Below are positions 1 through 9,417 of a DNA stretch of 64,000 nt, piece by piece. The stretch spans positions 806,001-870,000 of the forward strand of contig NZ_CP017279.1 in assembly GCF_001750725.1 (NCBI RefSeq), written 5' to 3'. The stretch comes from Enterobacter ludwigii. GTDB taxonomy: Bacteria > Pseudomonadota > Gammaproteobacteria > Enterobacterales > Enterobacteriaceae. Position 1 is the stretch's first letter. Every line of letters starts with the position of its first letter. Made by a program: the position numbers and the translations under genes. The notes beneath the pieces were generated by a model. It saw only the letters and a program-made list of their open reading frames with translations. It searched no databases and was not told the origin of the DNA.

Positions 1-725
1 TCCACATCGCCATTGTCCTGCGCTGTGCGGAATGACTGCAGGGTTTTTAACGGCTCGCCGGAAGGGTGTTTCTGGCCTTTTTCGGGACTGACGGTGGTAA
101 AGATACAGCGGCTGCAGGGCTTCACGACATCAAATACCACGCTGCCGATACGGATCACTTTCCAGGTATCCTCTTCCCAGGCGTCAGCGCCTGTAACAAC
201 CAGGTTGGGACGAAACTGCTCCATCTGAACGCTGGCTTTACAGCGACGCTGCAGGTCGCGCAGGGAGGCGTCGTTAGTCAACAGGAAGGGGAAGCCGTCC
301 GCGAATGAGAGCGGGACCGCCTCGTGGCGCTTAACGCGCCGCGTCAGCGCCGGGCCGACCCAGCGCAGCTGCACATCCCGGGAGAAGAAGCCGCTCAGCC
401 AGCGGTTAATGTCATCCGGGGCGATGCGCGCGGTAAAATGATTGCCCCACACTTCCGTTGGCGCTTCGACAGGCGCAAAATCAGCAAAGCGGATCACCAC
501 GCTGGAGCCATCCGGCGCGGTGAGATGCAAACCGTCATAAAGCGGGGAAGGGGTAAAGCGAACCATTTGTGGGAACTGGCGTGCGGTAATGAACGTACCG
601 TCAGGTTCGGTGACCATAAAGATACGATCGAAGGCAAATCCGCTCATGTCGGCCAGCGCGTGTGAAACGCCGATCCCGCGCATGGATTTCACCGGATGAA
701 TAAAAAGCCTGGATAACGTCGCCAC
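1..725 (-). CDS. ycbX: YcbX, MOSC-domain molybdenum-cofactor protein (3' end outside window)
   Basis: The reverse strand reads [20 protein letters not shown] and continues collinear with E. coli YcbX, a MOSC-domain protein that detoxifies N-hydroxylated bases such as 6-hydroxylaminopurine using molybdenum cofactor. About 241 residues are present, covering the MOSC N-terminal beta-barrel and most of the MOSC domain. The C-terminal 2Fe-2S ferredoxin domain of the roughly 369-residue protein lies beyond base 1. The start is a GTG at 725, placed by alignment to the E. coli N-terminus. It is divergent from rlmL, as in E. coli. Confidence 0.93.
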   Translation of the reverse strand, partial: MATLSRLFIHPVKSMRGIGVSHALADMSGFAFDRIFMVTEPDGTFITARQFPQMVRFTPSPLYDGLHLTAPDGSSVVIRFADFAPVEAPTEVWGNHFTARIAPDDINRWLSGFFSRDVQLRWVGPALTRRVKRHEAVPLSFADGFPFLLTNDASLRDLQRRCKASVQMEQFRPNLVVTGADAWEEDTWKVIRIGSVVFDVVKPCSRCIFTTVSPEKGQKHPSGEPLKTLQSFRTAQDNGDV

Positions 726-823
726 TGCACAGCCCCTCGAATGAAAATAAGCCTTCAACTTTATGACATACACGCCATATTAGCTATAATGCGCGACAAT
801 TTTCTAAGAGTAAAAGTGACGAT

Positions 824-2932
824 ATGAATTCTCTGTTTGCCAGTACGGCCCGTGGGCTGGAAGAGCTGTTAAAAACTGAACTGGAAACCCTGGGCGCGCA
901 AGAGTGCCAGGTGGTTCAGGGTGGTGTCCATTTTGAGGGCGACACACGGCTTATTTACCAGAGCCTGATGTGGAGCCGTCTGGCATCACGCATCATGCTG
1001 CCGATGAAAGAGTGCAAGGTTTACAGCGACCTTGACCTCTATACCGGCGTACAGATGATCGACTGGACAGAGATCTTCTCCCCGAATGCCACCTTTGCCG
1101 TGCACTTTAATGGCGTGAACGATGAAATCCGCAACAGCCAGTACGGTGCCCTGCGCGTTAAAGACGCCATTGTGGACTGCTTCACGCGTAAAAATAAGGA
1201 ACGCCCAAACGTCGATCGTGAAAATCCCGATCTGCGGATCAACGTCTGGCTCAACGGCGACACCGCCAGTATCTCTCTGGATCTGAGCGGCGCGGGTCTG
1301 CACCTGCGTGGTTATCGCGATCGTACCGGTATGGCGCCCATCAAAGAGACTCTCGCCGCCGCCATCGTGATGCGTTCCGGCTGGCAGCCAGGCACACCGC
1401 TGCTCGACCCGATGTGTGGCTCCGGTACGCTGCTGATTGAGGCCGCTATGCTGGCCACCGACCGCGCACCGGGCCTGCACCGCGGCCATTGGGGCTTCAG
1501 CGGCTGGGCGCAGCACGATGAGGCGCTGTGGAAAGAGGTCAAAGACGAAGCGCAGACCCGTGCACGTAAAGGTCTGGCGGAGTACACCTCCCATTTCTAC
1601 GGCTCTGACAGCGACTCACGCGTCATTGAGCGTGCGCGCAGCAACGCCCGCCGTGCCGGTATCGGCGAGCTGGTCACCTTCGAAGTGAAAGACGTGGCGA
1701 ACCTGACCAATCCGCTGCCAAAAGGCCCATACGGTACCGTTATCAGCAACCCGCCTTACGGCGAGCGTCTTGATAGCGAACCGGCGCTGATTGCCCTGCA
1801 CAGCCTGCTGGGCCGTAATATGAAAAATGACTTTGGCGGCTGGAACCTGTCGCTGTTTAGCGCCTCGCCAGAACTGCTGAGCTGTCTGCAACTGCGTGCC
1901 GAACGCCAGTTTAAGGCGAAAAACGGCCCGCTGGACTGCGTGCAGAAAAACTACCATCTGGCCGAGAAAGCGGCGGACAGTAAACCATCGGGTGTGGCGG
2001 AAGATTACGCTAACCGCCTGCGTAAGAATCTGAAGAAATTCGAAAAATGGGCGAAACAGGAAGGTATCGAATGTTATCGCCTGTATGATGCCGATCTGCC
2101 GGAGTACAACGTGGCGGTTGACCGTTACGCTGACTGGGTTGTGGTGCAGGAATATGCGCCGCCAAAAACGATTGATGCACAAAAAGCGCGTCAGCGTATG
2201 CTGGACGTGATTGCGGCAACAATTTCGGTGCTGGGCATTGCGCCTAACAAACTGGTGCTGAAAACCCGTGAGCGTCAGAAAGGGAAAAATCAGTATCAGA
2301 AAATGGGTGAGAAGGGTGACTTTATCGAGGTGGGCGAATACAACGCGCGCCTGTGGGTTAACCTGACCGATTATCTGGATACCGGTCTGTTCCTTGACCA
2401 CCGTATCGCCCGCCGCATGCTGGGCCAGATGAGCAAGGGTAAAGACTTCCTGAACCTGTTCTCCTATACCGGCAGCGCCAGCGTGCATGCTGGCCTTGGC
2501 GGCGCGCGCAGTACCACCACGGTGGATATGTCCCGTACTTACCTGGAATGGGCAGAACGTAACCTGCGCCTGAACGGTCTCACCGGGCGTCAGCATCGTC
2601 TGATGCAGGCTGACGTGCTGGGCTGGCTACGCGAAACGAACGAACAATTTGATCTGATCTTCATCGATCCCCCAACGTTCTCTAACTCCAAGCGTATGGA
2701 AGATAGCTTTGACGTTCAACGCGATCACCTGCGCCTGATGACCGACCTGAAACGCCTGCTGCGTAAGGGCGGTACCATTATGTTCTCGAATAACAAACGC
2801 GGCTTCCGCATGGATCATGAGGGGCTGGCTGCTCTGGGGCTGAAAGCACAAGAAATTAGCCAAAAAACGCTGTCCCAGGACTTTGCCCGTAATCGTCAGA
2901 TCCATAACTGCTGGTTGATCTCCGCGGTCTGA
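824..2932 (+). CDS. rlmL: Bifunctional 23S rRNA methyltransferase RlmKL (G2445 m2 / G2069 m7)
   Basis: This 702-residue protein has the same length as E. coli RlmKL. It has an N-terminal THUMP region, a first Rossmann methyltransferase with [16 protein letters not shown] and the catalytic NPPY motif ([10 protein letters not shown]), and a second one with [16 protein letters not shown] and [12 protein letters not shown]. The N-terminal half makes m2G2445 and the C-terminal half m7G2069 in 23S rRNA during 50S assembly. It is followed after 12 bases by uup, probably in one transcript. Confidence 0.98.
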   Translation: MNSLFASTARGLEELLKTELETLGAQECQVVQGGVHFEGDTRLIYQSLMWSRLASRIMLPMKECKVYSDLDLYTGVQMIDWTEIFSPNATFAVHFNGVNDEIRNSQYGALRVKDAIVDCFTRKNKERPNVDRENPDLRINVWLNGDTASISLDLSGAGLHLRGYRDRTGMAPIKETLAAAIVMRSGWQPGTPLLDPMCGSGTLLIEAAMLATDRAPGLHRGHWGFSGWAQHDEALWKEVKDEAQTRARKGLAEYTSHFYGSDSDSRVIERARSNARRAGIGELVTFEVKDVANLTNPLPKGPYGTVISNPPYGERLDSEPALIALHSLLGRNMKNDFGGWNLSLFSASPELLSCLQLRAERQFKAKNGPLDCVQKNYHLAEKAADSKPSGVAEDYANRLRKNLKKFEKWAKQEGIECYRLYDADLPEYNVAVDRYADWVVVQEYAPPKTIDAQKARQRMLDVIAATISVLGIAPNKLVLKTRERQKGKNQYQKMGEKGDFIEVGEYNARLWVNLTDYLDTGLFLDHRIARRMLGQMSKGKDFLNLFSYTGSASVHAGLGGARSTTTVDMSRTYLEWAERNLRLNGLTGRQHRLMQADVLGWLRETNEQFDLIFIDPPTFSNSKRMEDSFDVQRDHLRLMTDLKRLLRKGGTIMFSNNKRGFRMDHEGLAALGLKAQEISQKTLSQDFARNRQIHNCWLISAV

Positions 2933-2944
2933 AAGGAATAATAC

Positions 2945-4852
2945 ATGTCTTTAATTAGTATGCACGGCGCGTGGCTCTCTTTCAGCGACTCGCCGCTTCT
3001 CGACAATGCAGAACTGCACATCGAGGACAACGAGCGCGTCTGTCTGGTCGGCCGTAACGGCGCGGGTAAATCCACGCTGATGAAAATCCTCAACCGCGAA
3101 CAGGGCCTGGACGACGGGCGTATTGTTTACGAGCAGGATCTTATCGTCTCTCGCCTGCAGCAGGATCCGCCGCGTCACGTGACCGGCAGCGTTTACGATT
3201 TTGTTGCCGAAGGTATCTCTGAGCAGGCCGAATACCTGAAGCGTTATCACGAGATTTCTCACCTGGTGATGACCGACCCGAGCGACAAGAATCTTAACGA
3301 ACTGGCGAAAGTGCAGGAGATGCTCGATCACCACGGCCTGTGGCAGCTCGAAAACCGCATCAATGAAGTGCTGGCGCAGCTCGGACTGGAACCGGACATG
3401 GAGCTGTCGGCGCTTTCAGGCGGCTGGCTGCGTAAGGCCGCGCTTGGCCGCGCGCTGGTCAGCGGGCCGAAAGTGCTGCTGCTGGATGAACCGACGAACC
3501 ACCTGGACATCGAAGCGATAGACTGGCTGGAAGGGTTCCTCAAAACCTTCAACGGGACCATTATCTTCATCTCCCACGACCGTTCGTTTATCCGCAATAT
3601 GGCCACGCGTATTGTCGATCTCGATCGCGGCAAGCTGGTGACCTACCCTGGCGATTACGATACCTATCTGCTGGAGAAAGAAGAAAACCTGCGTGTGGAA
3701 GAGTTGCAGAACGCTGAATTCGACCGCAAGCTGGCGCAGGAAGAGGTCTGGATCCGTCAGGGCATCAAAGCACGTCGTACCCGTAACGAAGGCCGCGTTC
3801 GCGCGCTGAAAGCGATGCGTCGTGAACGCAGCGAGCGCCGCGAAGTGATGGGCAGCGCCAGAATGCAGGTTGAAGAGGCCTCCCGTTCCGGCAAAATTGT
3901 CTTCGAAATGGAAAACGTCAACTATCAGGTTGATGGCAAAGTGCTGGTGAAAGACTTCTCCGCACAGGTTCAGCGTGGGGATAAAATCGCGCTGATCGGG
4001 CCGAATGGCTGCGGTAAAACCACGCTGTTGAAGCTGATGCTGGATCAGCTGAAGCCTGACAGCGGCCGCATTCACTGCGGGACTAAGCTCGAAGTGGCTT
4101 ACTTCGACCAGCACCGTGCGGAGCTGGATCCGGACAGAACGGTGATGGATAACCTGGCGGAAGGTAAACAAGAGGTGATGGTTAACGGTAAGCCGCGCCA
4201 TGTGCTGGGCTACCTGCAGGACTTCCTGTTCCATCCGAAACGTGCGCTGACGCCGGTACGCGCGTTGTCAGGCGGTGAGCGAAATCGTCTGCTGCTGGCA
4301 CGTCTGTTCCTGAAGCCAAGTAACCTGCTGATCCTCGATGAACCAACAAACGACCTGGACGTGGAAACGCTCGAACTGCTGGAAGAGCTGATCGACGGCT
4401 ATCAGGGAACCGTGATGCTGGTAAGCCACGACCGTCAGTTCGTCGATAACACCGTGACCGAGTGCTGGATCTTCGAAGGTGAAGGGCGAATCGGACAGTA
4501 TGTGGGCGGCTATCACGATGCGAAAGGACAGCAGTCGCAGTCTCAGGCGCTAAAACAGGCTAAATCCAGAACCAGTTCCGAACCTGCTGTAACAAAAGCA
4601 GAAACTGTCAAGAAAACCTCGGTTAAACTAAGCTATAACCTGCAGCGCGAACTGGAAGGACTCCCTCAGCGTCTTGAAGAGCTGGAAGCCGCACTTGAAG
4701 ATCTGCAGGCGCAGGTCGCTGATGCGTCATTCTTTACCCAATCGCATGACTATACTCAAAAAGTACTGGCAGAACTGTCCGCGGCTGAAAAAGCCCTGGA
4801 AGAAGCATTTGAGCGCTGGGAGTACCTTGAGTCTCTGAAGAACGGCGCATAA
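2945..4852 (+). CDS. uup: Uup, ABC-F ribosome-associated ATPase
   Basis: This 635-residue soluble ABC-F protein carries two ATPase cassettes and no membrane segments. Cassette 1 has Walker A GRNGAGKST (residues 38-46) and LLLDEPTNHLD. Cassette 2 has GPNGCGKTT, the signature LSGGERNR and LILDEPTNDLD. A C-terminal coiled coil follows (about 550-635, rich in Glu, Leu and Gln), the DNA-binding region described for Uup. ABC-F proteins act on stalled or assembling ribosomes, and Uup loss raises transposon excision in E. coli. The gene lies between rlmL and pqiA as in E. coli. Confidence 0.97.
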   Translation: MSLISMHGAWLSFSDSPLLDNAELHIEDNERVCLVGRNGAGKSTLMKILNREQGLDDGRIVYEQDLIVSRLQQDPPRHVTGSVYDFVAEGISEQAEYLKRYHEISHLVMTDPSDKNLNELAKVQEMLDHHGLWQLENRINEVLAQLGLEPDMELSALSGGWLRKAALGRALVSGPKVLLLDEPTNHLDIEAIDWLEGFLKTFNGTIIFISHDRSFIRNMATRIVDLDRGKLVTYPGDYDTYLLEKEENLRVEELQNAEFDRKLAQEEVWIRQGIKARRTRNEGRVRALKAMRRERSERREVMGSARMQVEEASRSGKIVFEMENVNYQVDGKVLVKDFSAQVQRGDKIALIGPNGCGKTTLLKLMLDQLKPDSGRIHCGTKLEVAYFDQHRAELDPDRTVMDNLAEGKQEVMVNGKPRHVLGYLQDFLFHPKRALTPVRALSGGERNRLLLARLFLKPSNLLILDEPTNDLDVETLELLEELIDGYQGTVMLVSHDRQFVDNTVTECWIFEGEGRIGQYVGGYHDAKGQQSQSQALKQAKSRTSSEPAVTKAETVKKTSVKLSYNLQRELEGLPQRLEELEAALEDLQAQVADASFFTQSHDYTQKVLAELSAAEKALEEAFERWEYLESLKNGA

Positions 4853-4865
4853 ACAGGGATACAAT

Positions 4866-6119
4866 ATGTGTGACCAGCACCATGCCGACAGGCATATATT
4901 ATGCTCTCAATGCGATATGCTCGTGGCGTTGCCAGAGCTTGGTCACGGACATAAAGCCCTGTGTCCCCGTTGCGGTACGACGTTGACAACCGAGTGGGAC
5001 GCACCAAGGCAGCGTCCCACTGCTTATGCGCTGGCGGCGTTGTTCATGCTGCTGCTTTCCAATCTCTTCCCCTTCATTTATATGAAGGTGGGAGGGATGA
5101 CCAGCCAGGTCGATTTGCTTGAAATTCCGGGGGTTATGTTCTCGGAAGACTATGCCAGCCTCGGCACCTTTTTCCTCCTGTTCGTACAGATCGTCCCGGC
5201 TTTTTGTCTGGTCGTCATTCTGTTGCTGGTGAACCGCGTTGCGATGCCCCTCGCGCTTAAAATCTGGCTCGCGCGTATCCTGTTCCAGTTAAAAAGCTGG
5301 GGTATGGCCGAAATCTTTCTGGCGGGAATCCTGGTCAGTTTCGTCAAACTGATGGCGTATGGCGATGTGGGTATCGGCAGCAGCTTTGTTCCCTGGTGTC
5401 TGTACTGCGTGCTGCAACTGCGCGCCTTCCAGTGCGTGGACAGACGCTGGGCGTGGGACGATATCGCGCCGGCACCGACGCTGGTGCAGACGGTAAAGGT
5501 GGGGGTGCCAGGCATTCGTCAGGGGCTTCGTTCTTGCCCATGCTGCACCGCTGTGCTGCCAGCCGATCTGGATGTGTGCCCGCGCTGCGAAACAAAAGGA
5601 TACGTGCGACGTAAAAATAGCCTGCAGTGGACAATGGCGCTGCTGGTGACTTCCATCATGTTGTACCTGCCGGCCAATATCCTGCCGATTATGATCACCG
5701 ATTTGCTCGGTGACAAAATGCCCTCGACAATCCTTGCCGGGGTAATACTGCTGTGGGGTGAAGGCTCCTATCCCGTTGCGGGGGTGATCTTTATTGCCAG
5801 TATTATGGTACCCACGTTAAAAATGATCGCTATTGCCTGGCTCTGCTGGGATGCGAAAGGCCATGGCAAACGCGACAGCGAACGCATGCACCTGATTTAT
5901 GAAGTCGTCGAGTTTGTTGGACGCTGGTCAATGATTGATGTTTTTGTTATTGCCGTTCTCTCTGCACTGGTGCGGATGGGCGGATTGATGAGTATTTATC
6001 CCGCGATGGGGGCATTAATGTTTGCGCTGGTCGTTATTATGACCATGTTCGCGGCCATGACCTTCGACCCTCGTTTATCGTGGGATCGTGAGCCTGAATC
6101 AAGCCATGAGGAACAGTAA
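4866..6119 (+). CDS. pqiA: PqiA, inner-membrane component of the Pqi lipid-transport system
   Basis: This 417-residue polytopic membrane protein has two PqiA domains. Each begins with a four-cysteine zinc-ribbon-like motif (CSQCDML...CPRCGT near 14-40, CPCC...CPRC near 223-240) followed by about four hydrophobic helices. PqiA partners the MCE protein PqiB, which bridges the periplasm, and is thought to move lipids between the inner and outer membranes. The operon is paraquat-inducible (SoxRS) in E. coli. Its 3' end sits four bases before pqiB's ATG. Confidence 0.97.
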   Translation: MCDQHHADRHILCSQCDMLVALPELGHGHKALCPRCGTTLTTEWDAPRQRPTAYALAALFMLLLSNLFPFIYMKVGGMTSQVDLLEIPGVMFSEDYASLGTFFLLFVQIVPAFCLVVILLLVNRVAMPLALKIWLARILFQLKSWGMAEIFLAGILVSFVKLMAYGDVGIGSSFVPWCLYCVLQLRAFQCVDRRWAWDDIAPAPTLVQTVKVGVPGIRQGLRSCPCCTAVLPADLDVCPRCETKGYVRRKNSLQWTMALLVTSIMLYLPANILPIMITDLLGDKMPSTILAGVILLWGEGSYPVAGVIFIASIMVPTLKMIAIAWLCWDAKGHGKRDSERMHLIYEVVEFVGRWSMIDVFVIAVLSALVRMGGLMSIYPAMGALMFALVVIMTMFAAMTFDPRLSWDREPESSHEEQ

Positions 6120-6123
6120 GAGC

Positions 6124-7764
6124 ATGGAAAATAAGAGTGGAGAGGCGAAAGTGCAGAAGGTCAAAAACTGGTCGCCGGTGTGGATTTTCCCCATCGTGAC
6201 CGCGCTGATCGGTGCATGGATCCTGTTTTATCATTACAGCCATCAGGGACCGGAAGTGACGCTCATCACCACCAATGCCGAGGGGATTGAGGGCGGTAAA
6301 ACGACCATCAAAAGCCGCAGCGTCGATGTGGGCGTGGTTGAAAGCGCAACCCTGACCGACGATTTAACCCATGTGGAAATCAAGGCACGCCTGAACGCGG
6401 GCATGGAAAAACTGCTGCACGGTGATTCAGCTTTCTGGGTGGTCAAGCCGCAGGTAGGACGTGAAGGGATCAGCGGCTTAGGTACGCTGCTCTCCGGTGC
6501 CTACATTGAACTGCAGCCGGGTAAAAAAGGAAGCCAGCCGGCGCAATACCAACTGCTTGACTCACCACCGCTTGCGCCGCCAGATGCGAAAGGCATCCGC
6601 GTGATCCTGGACAGTAAAAAAGCGGGCCAGTTAACGGCGGGCGATCCCGTGCTGTTCCGTGGTTATCGCGTGGGATCGGTTGAAACAAGTACCTTTGATC
6701 CGCAAAAGCGCACCATCAGCTATCAGCTGTTCATCAACGCGCCAAACGATCGGCTGGTCACCAGCAACGTCCGTTTCTGGAAGGACAGCGGGATCGCGGT
6801 TGATCTGACGTCAGCGGGAATGCGCGTGGAGATGGGCTCCCTGACCACGCTGTTTGGTGGCGGTGTAAGCTTTGATGTGCCGGAAGGGCAAGATTTGGGA
6901 CAGCCGGTTGCAGAGAAAACGGCGTTCAGGCTCTTTGACGATCAACGCAGCATTCAGGACGCACTCTATACCGATCACATCGACTTCCTGATGTTCTTTA
7001 AAGATTCCGTCCGCGGCCTTCAGCCGGGCGCCCCTGTTGAATTCCGCGGCATTCGCCTGGGTACGGTGGGGCAAGTTCCGTTCTTTGTACCGGGTCTGCA
7101 GCAGGTACTGGATGACGATTACCGCATTCCGGTGCTGATTCGCATTGAGCCGGAACGTCTGCTCAACCAGATTGGCGAGAATCAGGATATTGGTACGCAT
7201 ATTACCGAACTGATGAACCGGGGTCTGCGTGGGTCGTTGAAGACGGGCAACCTGGTGACCGGTGCGCTGTATGTGGATATGGACTTCTATCCAAAAGCCC
7301 CGCCGATTACCGGTATCCGGGAGTTCGGTGGTTATAAGATCATCCCGACGGTGAGCAGCGGCCTGGCACAGATCCAGCAGCGTCTGATGGAGACACTGGA
7401 TAAGATTAACAATCTGCCACTGAATCCGATGATTGAAGCCGCGACCAGTTCGCTCAGCGAAAGCCAGGCAACGATGCGTCGCCTGCAAACTACGCTGGAT
7501 AACATCAACAAGATCACCGCAAGCCAGAGTATGCAGCAGCTGCCGCAGGATATGCAGAAAACGCTGCGTGAGCTTAACCGCAGTATGCAGGGCTTCCAGC
7601 CTGGCTCGGCGGCGTACAACAAGATGGTGGCAGATATGCAACGTCTTGATCAGGTCTTGCGTGAACTGCAGCCGGTTCTGAAAACGCTCAATGAGAAGAG
7701 CAACGCGCTGGTGTTCGAAGCGAAAGATAAAAAGGATCCTGAGCCTAAGAGGGCAAAAGAATGA
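6124..7764 (+). CDS. pqiB: PqiB, periplasm-spanning MCE protein
   Basis: This 546-residue protein, the E. coli length, starts at ATG 6124 (MENKSGEAKVQKVKNWSPVW). An upstream in-frame codon at 6088 lies inside pqiA and is not favoured. It has one N-terminal transmembrane helix (WIFPIVTALIGAWILFYHY), then three MCE domains (about 40-145, 160-260, 285-400) and a long C-terminal alpha-helical segment that forms the coiled-coil channel in the PqiB hexamer. The pqiC start overlaps its stop by four bases. Confidence 0.97.
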   Translation: MENKSGEAKVQKVKNWSPVWIFPIVTALIGAWILFYHYSHQGPEVTLITTNAEGIEGGKTTIKSRSVDVGVVESATLTDDLTHVEIKARLNAGMEKLLHGDSAFWVVKPQVGREGISGLGTLLSGAYIELQPGKKGSQPAQYQLLDSPPLAPPDAKGIRVILDSKKAGQLTAGDPVLFRGYRVGSVETSTFDPQKRTISYQLFINAPNDRLVTSNVRFWKDSGIAVDLTSAGMRVEMGSLTTLFGGGVSFDVPEGQDLGQPVAEKTAFRLFDDQRSIQDALYTDHIDFLMFFKDSVRGLQPGAPVEFRGIRLGTVGQVPFFVPGLQQVLDDDYRIPVLIRIEPERLLNQIGENQDIGTHITELMNRGLRGSLKTGNLVTGALYVDMDFYPKAPPITGIREFGGYKIIPTVSSGLAQIQQRLMETLDKINNLPLNPMIEAATSSLSESQATMRRLQTTLDNINKITASQSMQQLPQDMQKTLRELNRSMQGFQPGSAAYNKMVADMQRLDQVLRELQPVLKTLNEKSNALVFEAKDKKDPEPKRAKE

Positions 7765-8327
7765 ATAAATGGCTATTAATGGTTGGCGCTCTGCTGTTAA
7801 CGGCGTGCAGTTCAGGCGTGGAGAACAAGAGCTACTATCAGTTGCCTCTTGCAGCGCAAAACGGGGTACAAAGTACCGCCAGTCAGGGAAACCGTCTGCT
7901 GTGGGTTGAGCAGGTTGCCGTGCCGGATTATCTGGCAGGCAACGGCGTGGTCTACCAGACCAGCGACGTAAAATACGTGATTGCGACAAACAACCTGTGG
8001 GCCAGCCCGCTGGATCAGCAGCTGCGCAACACGCTGGTGGCCAATTTGGGCAGCCAGCTTCCGGGTTGGGTTGTCGCGTCGCAGCCGCTGGGTAACGACC
8101 AGGATACGCTGAACGTCACGGTTACGGGTTTCCATGGCCGTTATGACGGTGCGGTGGTGATTAGCGGAGAGTGGTTGCTGAACCATCAGGGCCAGATGAT
8201 TAAGCGTCCTTTCCATCTTGAGCTGAAACAGCAGAAAGATGGCTACGATGAAATGGTGAAAGTGCTGGCCCAGGGGTGGGCGCAAGAGTCGGCCAGCATC
8301 GCCAGGGAGATTTCCCGGCTGCCATAA
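7761..8327 (+). CDS. pqiC: PqiC, outer-membrane lipoprotein of the Pqi system
   Basis: This 188-residue protein has a lipoprotein signal peptide ending in the lipobox LLTAC, with Cys16 the predicted lipidated residue. The rest is the ABC-type transport auxiliary fold (formerly YmbA). It anchors the PqiB tube at the outer membrane. It is the last gene of pqiABC, and a strong hairpin with a T-run follows. Confidence 0.96.
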   Translation: MNKWLLMVGALLLTACSSGVENKSYYQLPLAAQNGVQSTASQGNRLLWVEQVAVPDYLAGNGVVYQTSDVKYVIATNNLWASPLDQQLRNTLVANLGSQLPGWVVASQPLGNDQDTLNVTVTGFHGRYDGAVVISGEWLLNHQGQMIKRPFHLELKQQKDGYDEMVKVLAQGWAQESASIAREISRLP

Positions 8328-8342
8328 GTAAAATTCATCGGT

Positions 8343-8383
8343 AAAAACCGCAGTCGGCCTGTTGCTGATTGCGGTTTTTTTTT
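8343..8383 (+). terminator. Intrinsic terminator after pqiABC
   Basis: An AAAAACCGCA / TGCGGTTTTT stem is followed by a run of nine T residues, 16 bases past the pqiC stop. Confidence 0.85.
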
Positions 8384-8584
8384 CAGTTTCACTTCAGACC
8401 GTTACTTGTGCCGGGTCACAATTTTTGTACAAATGATCTTCCAGGTAGCTCACAAATATGACACCCGTATGAATTTTGAACATTGACGCTGCGACTAATT
8501 CGGGGTATTCGTTATCTGTGCCTGCGCAAGTTTGTGCAGACACTGTTTTCTTTCCACCAGACAAAAGAATGAGGGAAACGAGGC

Positions 8585-8752
8585 ATGAAGAGACAGAAAC
8601 GAGATCGCCTGGAACGGGCTCATCAACGTGGTTATCAGGCCGGCATCGCTGGACGATCTAAAGAAATGTGTCCTTATCAGACGATAAATCAAAGGTCACA
8701 ATGGCTTGGAGGCTGGCGAGAAGCCATCGGCGACAGGGCACTCATAGCCTGA
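8585..8752 (+). CDS. rmf: Ribosome modulation factor RMF
   Basis: This 55-residue basic protein starts MKRQKRDRLERAHQRGYQAG and matches E. coli RMF in length and nearly in sequence. It binds 70S ribosomes near the anti-Shine-Dalgarno region in stationary phase and dimerises them to 100S. In E. coli rmf is ppGpp- and CRP-regulated. The 257-base gap upstream holds the pqiC terminator and presumably the rmf promoter, but I could not fix a -10/-35 pair with confidence. Confidence 0.97.
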   Translation: MKRQKRDRLERAHQRGYQAGIAGRSKEMCPYQTINQRSQWLGGWREAIGDRALIA

Positions 8753-8770
8753 TAACGTCTCTTTCAAAAA

Positions 8771-8800
8771 AAGAAACCTCCGCACTGCGGAGGTTTCGCC
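8771..8800. terminator. Bidirectional terminator between rmf and fabA
   Basis: A GAAACCTCC / GGAGGTTTC stem with a short GCACTGC loop lies between convergent rmf and fabA. It is flanked by A-rich sequence on the left, which reads as T-rich for fabA. Confidence 0.8.
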
Positions 8801-8824
8801 TTTATGGGGTCGCTCAACGCGAAA

Positions 8825-9343
8825 TCAGAACGCGGAAGTGTCCTGGAACAGACCCACTTTCAGGTCGTTTGCGGTATAAATCTGACGACCGTCTACCAGC
8901 ACTTCGCCATCTGCCAGGCCCATAATCAGGCGCCGGTTAACGATGCGTTTGAAGTGAATACGATAGGTCACTTTCTTCGCAGTAGGCAGAACCTGTCCGG
9001 TAAATTTCACTTCGCCCACACCCAGCGCACGGCCTTTACCTTCACCACCCAGCCAGCCCAGATAGAAGCCAACCAGCTGCCACATTGCATCCAGACCCAG
9101 ACACCCAGGCATTACCGGATCGCCAATAAAGTGGCAACCGAAGAACCACAGGTCCGGATTGATATCGAGTTCTGCTTCTACGTAACCCTTATCGAAGTTG
9201 CCGCCGGTTTCGGTCATTTTCACGACACGGTCCATCATCAGCATGTTCGGGGCCGGTAACTGTGGGCCGTTAGCGCCAAACAGTTCACCGCGACCAGAGG
9301 CAAGAAGGTCTTCTTTTGTATAGGATTCGCGTTTATCTACCAT
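8825..9343 (-). CDS. fabA: 3-hydroxydecanoyl-ACP dehydratase/isomerase FabA
   Basis: This 172-residue hot-dog-fold enzyme is near identical to E. coli FabA. Catalytic His71 lies in [12 protein letters not shown] and Asp85 in CLGLDAMWQ (numbering with Met). It dehydrates 3-hydroxydecanoyl-ACP and isomerises trans-2- to cis-3-decenoyl-ACP, the entry to unsaturated fatty acids. Putative FabR and FadR sites lie upstream at 9383-9417. Confidence 0.98.
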   Translation of the reverse strand: MVDKRESYTKEDLLASGRGELFGANGPQLPAPNMLMMDRVVKMTETGGNFDKGYVEAELDINPDLWFFGCHFIGDPVMPGCLGLDAMWQLVGFYLGWLGGEGKGRALGVGEVKFTGQVLPTAKKVTYRIHFKRIVNRRLIMGLADGEVLVDGRQIYTANDLKVGLFQDTSAF

Positions 9344-9382
9344 GTTCTCAGTAAGCCTTATTTTAGTGAAGGACGCAGGATA

Positions 9383-9399
9383 GCTAACACGTGTACGCT
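9383..9399. promoter_or_regulatory. Candidate FabR operator of fabA
   Basis: On the fabA strand the sequence reads AGCGTACACGTGTTAGC, an imperfect palindrome that matches the FabR site I recall for fabA/fabB. It lies about 40-55 bases upstream of the fabA start. FabR represses unsaturated fatty-acid synthesis genes. Confidence 0.7.
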
Positions 9400-9400
9400 G

Positions 9401-9417
9401 AACAAGTCCGATCAGTT
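9401..9417. promoter_or_regulatory. Candidate FadR activator site of fabA
   Basis: On the fabA strand it reads AACTGATCGGACTTGTT, similar to the E. coli fabA FadR site and the FadR consensus (ANCTGGTCCGACCAGNT). It abuts the FabR-like palindrome and overlaps the lonH stop codon, so both regulators would act from the lonH/fabA junction. Confidence 0.65.

Noticed and set aside
1616..4234. Long reverse-strand open frames across rlmL and uup
   Set aside because: They are shadows of highly conserved genes; the translations are rich in His, Gln and Arg without domain structure.
6811..7989. 392-codon open frame on the reverse strand across pqiB and pqiC
   Set aside because: It is antisense to two conserved genes, has no recognisable domain and reflects GC-rich codon usage of the sense strand.
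8328..8584. Possible small RNA between pqiC and rmf
   Set aside because: Apart from the pqiC terminator there is no second hairpin with a T-run to define an RNA.
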